The notes beneath the pieces were generated by a model that was not told where the DNA came from, searched no databases, and saw only the letters and a program-made list of their open reading frames with translations. A program made the position numbers and the translations under genes. DNA of 10,705 nucleotides from JBAWXE01 sp037144255 (GTDB lineage: Bacteria > Bacteroidota > Bacteroidia > Chitinophagales > Chitinophagaceae): NCBI GenBank assembly GCA_037144255.1, contig JBAWXE010000094.1:1-10705 (forward strand), in the 5' to 3' direction. Positions 5,466 through 10,705 of this stretch are shown here, piece by piece. The stretch's first letter is position 1; every line of letters begins with the position of its first letter.

Positions 5466-7001
5466 ATAAAAAAACTACTACTCTTTATCCTACTGATAAT
5501 AAGCACAAAAGTAGATGCACAAAATTATCAATGCCTCCAAGCCGGAGTGAAACATTATTTCACAAATGGTAATCATTATTTGCGAGGCATTAGAATAGAT
5601 TCAACAACGGTGCAAGGAAGTAATTTTTTTTATTATCCTTTTCATACACAAAGATTTGCTGGTTCACAACTCACAAATATTAATAATGGTAGCTGGTTAG
5701 GTTACAGCGTTATTCAACTAAGTGATGGGACTTTCTTGTTTGATAATATGTGGGGAGATACTGTAATAATAAAAACACAGGCAAGTGTGGGTAGTACTTG
5801 GACTTTCTATAACGATACAAGTAGCAGAAATTATATAGCTACAGTAACGGCGGTAGATACCATGACGGTACTAGGCAACATAGACAGCATAAAGAAGATA
5901 ACTATCAGCGCATATAACGGAAGTACTGCTGCGCCTAGTGATGCTGTAAATAATTTCCAATTAATACTAAGTAAGAATTATGGGTTTGTACAGATATTCG
6001 ACCTTTTTACTTTCCCTTATCGTAGGCCTGATACTTCATTTTATCAAACAGGTTTAGATTATCATTTAGATACTGTATGTCGTGGCGTATGGCCGGCTGG
6101 GCCTAATTATAATAATTCCATTTTTAAGATCATAGATTATAAAGTGCCTACATTTCTAGACATGTTCAATTATAATATTGGGGATATTTTCGAGACTGAA
6201 TATTCTTATAATATAAATGATAACAATCAAACGACCTTTACTTCTGATATGTATATCGTTGATACAATTGTCGGTAAAACTATAGTTGATCCATATCACA
6301 CACATTATGATACAAAAAGAGGGATGAATAGAACAGAGACACACATTTTGTACAATGGCATTAACTACCCAACTATAATTAAGAACTACTACATGTATTT
6401 TGGCCCTATTGGATATGATGTAGACACTTCTCAACTTGCACATACCGACAAAATTCCTGAAGAATATGGCTTGGACTCACTGATTTACTATAACCCTAAG
6501 GATACAAGCAATGGCTATACTGGTCTTTTATACTATTTAACAATGTATCCTAATCCAAATTATATAGAATGGTGTCCTACTCAATATAATTTTAAGGCCG
6601 GTTCTTATCCAATCAACATGCAAAACTGTGCAACGAGTTTTAATGCAACATTCCCATATGATGAACCATACGACACAATCTTACGTTTTACTGTAATAAA
6701 TGGAGTGGCATCCGGAAATTACATTCCATTGAATCCAAGATTAGGTGTTAATGATATTAAAGAAAATGAATTTAAACTCTACCCTAATCCTGCAAATGAA
6801 ATAATACATATTCAATTCAATAAACAAGAAAATTGCACGGTGAGTATTATCAATATGATGGGCCAAGCACTACTGAGTGAACAATGTAATGGGCCAAGCA
6901 CTACTATACCTATATCTGATATACCCACCGGAATATATGATGTTAGAATACAAATTGACAATGGCACTACCTCACATCAGAAAATTGTGATACAGCACTA
7001 A
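5466..7001 (+). CDS. T9SS-sorted secreted protein, paralog 1, with ATA in place of the start codon
   Basis: The frame encodes 511 residues if it starts at the ATA at 5466-5468. From there it reads KKLLLFILLIISTKVDAQ, a complete signal peptide nearly identical to that of the next gene. Alignment with that gene puts its ATG exactly at this ATA. No ATG, GTG or TTG lies in frame between the TAA at 5427 and this point; the first standard start is the GTG at 5547, which would remove the signal peptide. The body is beta-rich with many Asn/Thr/Tyr. The last 76 residues (FKLYPNPANEIIHIQF to KIVIQH) are a type A T9SS sorting domain, so the product is built for export and surface attachment or release. 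The rest of the frame is intact. Role of the large domain unknown. It may be translated weakly from ATA, or be a recently silenced copy. Confidence 0.75.
   Translation: MKKLLLFILLIISTKVDAQNYQCLQAGVKHYFTNGNHYLRGIRIDSTTVQGSNFFYYPFHTQRFAGSQLTNINNGSWLGYSVIQLSDGTFLFDNMWGDTVIIKTQASVGSTWTFYNDTSSRNYIATVTAVDTMTVLGNIDSIKKITISAYNGSTAAPSDAVNNFQLILSKNYGFVQIFDLFTFPYRRPDTSFYQTGLDYHLDTVCRGVWPAGPNYNNSIFKIIDYKVPTFLDMFNYNIGDIFETEYSYNINDNNQTTFTSDMYIVDTIVGKTIVDPYHTHYDTKRGMNRTETHILYNGINYPTIIKNYYMYFGPIGYDVDTSQLAHTDKIPEEYGLDSLIYYNPKDTSNGYTGLLYYLTMYPNPNYIEWCPTQYNFKAGSYPINMQNCATSFNATFPYDEPYDTILRFTVINGVASGNYIPLNPRLGVNDIKENEFKLYPNPANEIIHIQFNKQENCTVSIINMMGQALLSEQCNGPSTTIPISDIPTGIYDVRIQIDNGTTSHQKIVIQH
6858..6905 (+). repeat. 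17-base exact direct repeat inside the sorting domain
   Basis: ATGGGCCAAGCACTACT occurs at 6858-6874 and again at 6889-6905, a 31-base offset. The copies are read in different frames: the first gives MGQALL, which is conserved in the sister gene, and the second gives NGPSTT, where the sister gene has an unrelated sequence. The second copy therefore looks like a local templated duplication. Confidence 0.8.
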
Positions 7002-7011
7002 TACTTCCACT

Positions 7012-8511
7012 ATGAAAAAACTATTACTCTTTATCCTACTGATAACAAGCACAAAAATAGATGCCCAGAACTATCAATGTCTGCAAGCCGGAGTAAAAAG
7101 GTATTTTATTGACAGTTCAGGGTACTTACGTGGTATGCGTATAGACTCTGTAAGAACACAAGGAAGCAATACGCTATACTATCCTTTTCATACTTTAAGA
7201 GGTAGAGGAGATGTTTCACTTGGCATTTACCCAAATACTATAAAAGGAAGTTGGTTAGGAGAGAAGGCTATTCAAGACCTGAATGGCAATTTTATGTTCA
7301 TGAATTATTTCAATGATACTGTATTCATTAACACACAGGCTAGTATTGGGAATAATTGGATATTTTACAATGACACTTCCAGTAAATACTATACAGCAAC
7401 TTTAGTATCAATGGATACAATGACCGTATTGGGTGTAATTGATTCAATCAAAAAGATAACCATTAATGCATACACAGGTACAACAATACTAAATACTGAT
7501 CCTGCAAATAATTTTCAAATCATTCTTAGTAAAGATCATGGATTTTTACAAATATTCGATCTATATACCTTCCCTTATGATTATTTGGATAGTGCAGGGT
7601 CTAGTACTGGATGGGATAATTACTTAGAAAAAATCAAAAATTTACAAGGAAGTTTTCAAGCAAACTCAACTTTCAATCTAGTAGATTATCATATACCCAC
7701 ATACCAAGAGCTACATAGTAATTGGAATGTAGGAGATATCTATTCTTACTATAATCTCTGGACTACAAATATTAATACAGGATTAGTACCACCCAACTTC
7801 ACTAATGATACGATTGTAGGTAAAACTGTTTTTACAGATAGTACTGTTTTTACAATCCATTATAGTTATTACGATAATTCGGCAATACCTACTGGTGGGT
7901 CTGTAGTAATTACTACAGGTACAGGATTATATTGCGTACATAACATTCCACATATGGATACAACATATATGCCTGAGGAAATGTGTTGTACTAATTGGGG
8001 ATATTATGCCTATCATTACTATTACCCTAATGATACAGCCTTTGGATTTGAATCTCCTTCATATTTATATAAATACGACAACTATATTTTTGCACCTCTT
8101 ACCTTACTACTTTACGATTCAACCGAAAAAACAGGAATAGGCCCTATCACCATGAATGAACAAGATCTTAGCATACCCCTAACGGCTGATTTTCACCTTT
8201 TAAGGTGTTACAGAAATGGGCAATGGTATAATTATATGGGAGCTGAAGATGTACAGAAAGTAAATTTCAATAATAATGACTGTATAGTATTTCCTAACCC
8301 TGCTAATAACAACTTACATATACAGTTCAACAAACAAGAAAATTGTACAGTAAGCATCATTAATATGATGGGACAAGTAGTACTATACAAAAATTGTAAT
8401 GCTACAGAGGTAGTCTTAAATACATCAGATATCTCGGCAGGAATGTATGATATAAAAATACAAACCGAAAAGGGTGCAGTATCTCATCAGAAAATAGTGT
8501 TAATACACTAG
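7012..8511 (+). CDS. T9SS-sorted secreted protein, paralog 2
   Basis: The 499-residue protein starts with a signal peptide (MKKLLLFILLITSTKIDAQ, cleavage expected after Ala18). It is homologous along its whole length to the preceding gene. Shared blocks include YQCLQAGVK, GSNTLYYPFHT versus GSNFFYYPFHT, TMTVLGxIDSIKKITI, ILSKxxGFxQIFDLxTFPY, and NDTIVGKT versus VDTIVGKT. The C-terminal 75 residues from VFPNPANNNLHIQF are a type A T9SS sorting domain whose core HIQFNKQENCTVSIINMMGQ is identical to that of paralog 1. The ATG is 10 bases after the previous stop, so the pair is probably co-transcribed. I do not recognise the roughly 400-residue mature domain and assign no function; no catalytic motif is evident. 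Confidence 0.88.
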   Translation: MKKLLLFILLITSTKIDAQNYQCLQAGVKRYFIDSSGYLRGMRIDSVRTQGSNTLYYPFHTLRGRGDVSLGIYPNTIKGSWLGEKAIQDLNGNFMFMNYFNDTVFINTQASIGNNWIFYNDTSSKYYTATLVSMDTMTVLGVIDSIKKITINAYTGTTILNTDPANNFQIILSKDHGFLQIFDLYTFPYDYLDSAGSSTGWDNYLEKIKNLQGSFQANSTFNLVDYHIPTYQELHSNWNVGDIYSYYNLWTTNINTGLVPPNFTNDTIVGKTVFTDSTVFTIHYSYYDNSAIPTGGSVVITTGTGLYCVHNIPHMDTTYMPEEMCCTNWGYYAYHYYYPNDTAFGFESPSYLYKYDNYIFAPLTLLLYDSTEKTGIGPITMNEQDLSIPLTADFHLLRCYRNGQWYNYMGAEDVQKVNFNNNDCIVFPNPANNNLHIQFNKQENCTVSIINMMGQVVLYKNCNATEVVLNTSDISAGMYDIKIQTEKGAVSHQKIVLIH

Positions 8512-8533
8512 ACTAGAAAAATCCTTTGGAAAG

Positions 8534-8572
8534 CCTAATTATAAAGGGAATTAGGTATAATCTATCATTTTT
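8534..8572 (+). terminator. weak candidate terminator after the T9SS pair
   Basis: CCTAATT (8534-8540) and AATTAGG (8549-8555) form a 7-bp stem with an 8-base loop. A T-run (8567-8572) follows only after an 11-base gap, so this is a weak intrinsic terminator at best. Confidence 0.3.
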
Positions 8573-8596
8573 TAGAGAAGTTGGGGTAATGATTCA

Positions 8597-8625
8597 TTGT
8601 TTTTAGAAGTTTTTTTATACCTTTG
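8597..8625 (+). promoter_or_regulatory. promoter of tRNA-Met
   Basis: TTG at 8597-8599 and TACCTTTG at 8618-8625 are 18 bases apart; the -7 box is a perfect TAnnTTTG. The tRNA begins 12 bases after the -7 box. Confidence 0.65.
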
Positions 8626-8637
8626 CCAACCGTTTTT

Positions 8638-8711
8638 GGCGAGGTAGCTCAGATGGTTAGAGCGCAGGATTCATAACCCTGAGGTCACGGGTTCAACTCC
8701 CGTCTTCGCTA
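8638..8711 (+). tRNA. tRNA-Met (anticodon CAT), probable attachment site
   Basis: The acceptor GGCGAGG pairs with CTTCGCT, with discriminator A8711. The D arm is GCTC-AGATGGTTA-GAGC. The anticodon loop TTCATAA has CAT at 8672-8674, on a CAGGA/CCCTG stem with an A-C pair next to the loop. The T arm is ACGGG-TTCAACT-CCCGT. No CCA is encoded. The structure fits an elongator tRNA rather than an initiator, because the acceptor begins with a G-T pair and not the unpaired C of initiators. The isoleucine tRNA whose CAT is modified to lysidine cannot be excluded from sequence alone. A serine recombinase remnant on the other strand ends inside this gene. Confidence 0.93.
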
Positions 8712-9186
8712 CTGAAAGAGACAAGTCAGCTATTTTGCTGGCTTTCTCTTTTTCCACACCTTCTGAAATGCTTTGCAGGCAAGGGATTAGAGAAAATACC
8801 TGATTCATATTATCGGTTAGATATACCCTATTTTCGGGAACTATCACTAAACCCTCTGGAAACACTACTTTTTGAATCCTTTGCCTGTTGTCAGTATCGC
8901 CAAACTCCCAGTGTTTACTGATGTTTTGACAAACTTCAATAGCTTTTCCCATAAAAATATCGTGGTTAGATAGCCTACTTTCCAACTCGGCTATTATGCC
9001 CTTCCTATTAAGAATTTCAGGCTCTATTTCATTCCTATACTTAAAATAAATATCTTCTCCAATGCTATTGCCTAAAAGAAATTTTCTTTCAAGGTTCTTT
9101 AGCTGTTCTTCCGATTCTGACAGTAGTTTTCTTTGGGGTAATGGAACAAGAGCCACCGGATGAAGGGTAATAAGTTTTATTAACAA
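8671..9186 (-). pseudogene. serine recombinase (resolvase/invertase family), C-terminal remnant
   Basis: The 171-codon minus-strand frame opens at a TTG and matches only the C-terminal part of Bacteroidota serine recombinases. Residues 20-75 are the coiled coil (SESEEQLKNLERKFLLG, then KYRNEIEPEILN). Residues 86-134 are the family end-block with NRQRIQKVVFPEGLVI and NQVFSLI. The catalytic N-terminal domain with its active serine, the recombinase domain and the zinc ribbon are missing, and an in-frame TAA closes the frame seven codons upstream of the TTG. Codons 145-158 are antisense to the tRNA-Met terminator and 159-171 (SVAKTGVEPVTSGL region) are antisense to the tRNA itself, with the stop overlapping the anticodon. 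Such tails are typical of recombinases from elements that insert at a tRNA 3' end. Probably inactive remnant. Confidence 0.75.
8715..8753 (+). terminator. terminator of tRNA-Met, inside the recombinase frame
   Basis: AAAGAGA-C-AAGTCAGC (8715-8730) pairs with GCTGGCTTTCTCTTT from 8737, with one bulged C and a TATTTT loop, and ends in a T-run at 8753. It is a good intrinsic terminator for the tRNA and at the same time encodes, on the opposite strand, residues of the recombinase tail. Confidence 0.8.
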
Positions 9187-9197
9187 CTTAGATAGTG

Positions 9198-9317
9198 CAT
9201 TTTGTTACGGTAAAACAATAAATATGGGTAGTAATAGCTGATATTGTAAAAAAGCCCTTCTTTGTATGCCTCTGCCAGTGAGCTTTACCGCTGGTAGAGT
9301 TCATTTTATTGCGGTAA
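9198..9317. repeat. imperfect 16-base direct repeats flanking a hairpin
   Basis: CATTTTGTTACGGTAA (9198-9213) and CATTTTATTGCGGTAA (9302-9317) match at 14 of 16 positions, 104 bases apart. They bracket the hairpin at 9270-9299 and lie just upstream of the truncated recombinase frame. They could be recombinase-associated sites or remnants of a small duplication. No gene is evident in this 150-base stretch. Confidence 0.45.
9270..9299. other. 11-bp-stem hairpin of unknown role
   Basis: CTCTGCCAGTG (9270-9280) pairs along all 11 positions with CGCTGGTAGAG (9289-9299), including two G-T pairs, around the loop AGCTTTAC. There is no T-run on either side, so it is not an obvious terminator. It could be part of a small RNA, a recombination site or a relic of the integrated element. 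Confidence 0.5.
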
Positions 9318-9338
9318 TTTTATTACTCTGATACCCAT

Positions 9339-9372
9339 AAAAAAACAGGCAACCTACATAGATTGCCTGTTT
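9339..9372 (-). terminator. terminator of the two-gene minus-strand operon
   Basis: AAACAGGCAA (9343-9352) and TTGCCTGTTT (9363-9372) form a perfect 10-bp stem with a 10-base loop. On the minus strand the stem runs into seven T (complement of 9339-9345). It lies 35 bases past the stop of the membrane-protein gene, which fits an intrinsic terminator for that operon. Confidence 0.75.
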
Positions 9373-9407
9373 AGTATCTCTTATATCTTACCAACTACTT
9401 TGATACA

Positions 9408-9704
9408 CTACCCACTACCACCCTTACTCTTTAGTAATATTATTCCCTTAAAATAACTCATTAAAAATCTAATAAAAACCGCAATCAAAGCAAATACAAT
9501 TGCATTTAACAACATACTATTTGATAATAGTATGATTTTTTTATAAAAGAAATAAAAAAACTGAACTTTATATGCAGTAGTATTCATATTCCAAGTTATC
9601 CCAAAACCAAGAAATGCACAGATCCAAAGTATAGGCCAATACAAGAAAAAAAACATTATTGCTGTATAAATGTATTTCTTGGAAACAATCTTATAACTCT
9701 TCAT
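9408..9704 (-). CDS. small membrane protein of unknown function
   Basis: The 98-residue product has two strongly hydrophobic stretches, about residues 12-37 (rich in Phe, Trp and Ile) and 58-82, separated by an aromatic stretch with several Lys/Tyr. It is probably an inner-membrane protein with two helices and ends in KSKGGSG. Its ATG directly follows the TAG of the upstream gene with no base between, so the two are translated from one message and probably coupled. A terminator follows. I recognise no family. AT-rich codon use, more extreme than in the housekeeping genes, fits an accessory region. Confidence 0.6.
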   Translation of the reverse strand: MKSYKIVSKKYIYTAIMFFFLYWPILWICAFLGFGITWNMNTTAYKVQFFYFFYKKIILLSNSMLLNAIVFALIAVFIRFLMSYFKGIILLKSKGGSG

Positions 9705-10022
9705 CTAATTAGTTTTTGGGAGCTCCAGCTGTACAATCATTTGAACTACTAGTTGGCTTTTCAGTTTTGCATAAGCGGTAGAATCCATTTGCTTTAGCTT
9801 ATTAGCAAACTTGTTTTCTTTCCTTTGAAGTTTCTTGAGTAGTCTGTCTTGTTGCTTTTCAATTTGATGATTATACTTGTTGAGATCATGCAATCTCATA
9901 TCCACATAATGTTTAGATGCATATACAGCATTACCTTCTTCCTGAGCCAATGCATGAATGGATGGAGAAATACTGAATACAGCAAATAGTATGATAAATA
10001 ATATGGATTGTTTCAACTTCAT
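9705..10022 (-). CDS. short exported coiled-coil protein, possibly truncated
   Basis: The 105-residue product has a signal peptide (hydrophobic core 6-20, cleavage expected after ALA at 24-26, before Gln27). The Lys/Gln-rich helical stretch at 45-90 includes LNKYNHQIEKQQDR and LLKKLQRKENKFANKLKQ, followed by MDSTAYAK. This resembles the first part of long exported Chitinophagaceae proteins that carry repeated coiled coils after the signal peptide; if so, this is only the N-terminal module, ending in an unrelated-looking LVVQMIVQLELPKTN. It may be a genuine small periplasmic protein or a truncated relic. A candidate promoter lies about 75 bases upstream on the minus strand. Confidence 0.6.
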   Translation of the reverse strand: MKLKQSILFIILFAVFSISPSIHALAQEEGNAVYASKHYVDMRLHDLNKYNHQIEKQQDRLLKKLQRKENKFANKLKQMDSTAYAKLKSQLVVQMIVQLELPKTN

Positions 10023-10096
10023 AGAGATTAGCGTTTATTGCCTATATGTTTACATGATGAAATAGAGAGTTATAGTTTGTAATTAATCAACTATGT

Positions 10097-10129
10097 TAAA
10101 GCTATTAACTTTATTTTAACAAAACAAAA
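10097..10129 (-). promoter_or_regulatory. candidate promoter of the two-gene minus-strand operon
   Basis: On the minus strand TTTTG (complement of 10125-10129) and TAGCTTTA (complement of 10097-10104, one base off TAnnTTTG) are separated by 20 bases. This would give a leader of about 65-70 bases to the ATG at 10022. Confidence 0.35.
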
Positions 10130-10218
10130 GGCACAAAACATATTTATTATTTACATCTAATTAAATATCTCAGATATAACAACGTCAATAATCTCTCAAA
10201 TTCAGTCTAATAAATACT

Positions 10219-10248
10219 TTGACTTCATTTCATTTGAAATGAAGTCAA
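10219..10248. repeat. 30-base palindrome in an AT-rich intergenic region
   Basis: TTGACTTCATTTCA (10219-10232) and TGAAATGAAGTCAA (10235-10248) are perfect inverted copies with only two bases between them. The site lies in a roughly 290-base non-coding stretch (10023-10313) between the minus-strand operon and the last gene. No T-run follows on either strand. A binding site for a dimeric regulator or a hairpin-forming element are both possible. Confidence 0.7.
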
Positions 10249-10439
10249 CTAAATATCTACTCAAAATTTAATTCATATTTATTTTAAAATATGTAAAACT
10301 TTTCTGTTTCTGAGAATATAATACTCAAGAAGCACATTCATCAACACTCTTGGGAATTATTAAAGATGATGTGGCAAGTAAAATAGTGTATAGGAAGGCT
10401 GGTATTGAAAGATCCGGTACTCCGCTAAAACAAATAAGT

Positions 10440-10705
10440 ATGAAACAAAAAGAGTTAAGTGCCAAATTATTAGTTGCCATTACGCAACAATTACCTATCG
10501 TCGGTGAACAATACAACATGGACATTGATATAGCCAAGTTTTTTGAAAATGAATATCCATGTAGCGACTATCAGAAAATGGCAAGCTGGAATTATTCACC
10601 ACTATTAACTGACACAGACAAAGCGAAATTAAAAGAGTTATTAGAGAATGAAGAATATTTTGAAATTTACAAAGAATACATCTATGAAACGGATGAGTAT
10701 ATAGA
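10440..10705 (+). CDS. unrecognised protein, N-terminal part, runs off the window
   Basis: The frame is open from 10314 to the end of the window. The first ATG is at 10440 (MKQKELSAKLLVAITQQLP), but the codons before it read plausibly as protein (for example VASKIVYRKAGIERSG), and GTG at 10371 or TTG at 10350 could be the true start. From the ATG, 88 full codons are visible. The sequence is hydrophilic, acidic and probably helical, with FFENEYPCSDYQKMASWNY and an acidic end (ENEEYFEIYKEYIYETDEY). There is no signal peptide from any candidate start. I do not recognise a family. The opposite-strand open frame over 10325-10537 is judged a shadow. Confidence 0.5.
   Translation, partial: MKQKELSAKLLVAITQQLPIVGEQYNMDIDIAKFFENEYPCSDYQKMASWNYSPLLTDTDKAKLKELLENEEYFEIYKEYIYETDEYI

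Noticed and set aside
9188..9304. 38-codon minus-strand frame between the recombinase remnant and the terminator
   Set aside because: Too short, no promoter, and it consists mostly of the hairpin and repeats; no recombinase zinc-ribbon motif is present.
10325..10537. Minus-strand 70-codon open frame
   Set aside because: Overlaps the better plus-strand frame that stays open to the window end; Cys/Ser-rich composition looks like antisense of a hydrophilic protein.
8638..10705. Second copy of the tRNA-Met 3' end as far attachment site
   Set aside because: I looked for a repeat of the tRNA T-arm and acceptor sequence downstream and found none in the window, so no element boundary can be set.
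1..10705. CRISPR array, riboswitch, rRNA or complete insertion sequence
   Set aside because: No regularly spaced repeats, no rRNA-like segments, no transposase frame with terminal inverted repeats and no recognisable riboswitch core were seen.

Overview
The window looks like chromosome of a Bacteroidota bacterium, most likely Chitinophagaceae or a close relative. The evidence is: promoters of the TTTG / TAnnTTTG type with almost no Shine-Dalgarno sequences, two secreted proteins with type IX secretion (T9SS) C-terminal sorting domains, a zinc-free type B ribosomal protein L31 next to a Bacteroidota-type GlmU-like protein, and tRNA genes without an encoded CCA end. No identification by database search was possible.

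Layout. Positions 1-111 hold the last 36 codons of a metallo-beta-lactamase-fold hydrolase. Then come a secreted TlpA-like thiol-disulfide protein (170-697), ribosomal protein L31 type B (837-1091) with its terminator, a GlmU-like sugar-phosphate acyl/nucleotidyltransferase (1158-2357) and triosephosphate isomerase (2407-3174). Two tRNA genes follow, Glu-TTC and Arg-CCG, each followed by a hairpin. On the minus strand lies the magnesium channel MgtE (3515-4906), divergent from a small conserved protein (5106-5405). Two tandem paralogous secreted proteins of about 500 residues fill 5466-8511. In the first, the start codon expected from alignment with the second reads ATA instead of ATG.

The right end is different in character. 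A tRNA-Met(CAT) gene (8638-8711) is followed on the opposite strand by the C-terminal part of a serine recombinase. Its reading frame runs through the tRNA terminator and ends inside the tRNA anticodon. This is the arrangement left by an integrative element that used the tRNA as attachment site; the catalytic N-terminal half is missing. Beyond it lie an unexplained 11-bp-stem hairpin flanked by imperfect direct repeats, a two-gene minus-strand operon (a short exported coiled-coil protein and a small membrane protein), a 30-bp palindrome in an AT-rich gap, and the start of an unrecognised gene that runs off the window.

How the genes work together. The left half is housekeeping: translation (L31, tRNAs), cell-wall precursor metabolism (GlmU-like), glycolysis (TpiA) and magnesium uptake. 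The tandem T9SS proteins are probably surface or secreted products of unknown function. The right end is an accessory region built on a tRNA insertion site. I found no CRISPR array, no complete mobile element and no convincing new multi-gene system. The best leads are the start-codon loss in the tandem paralog, the recombinase/tRNA overlap and the atypical D-loop of tRNA-Glu.
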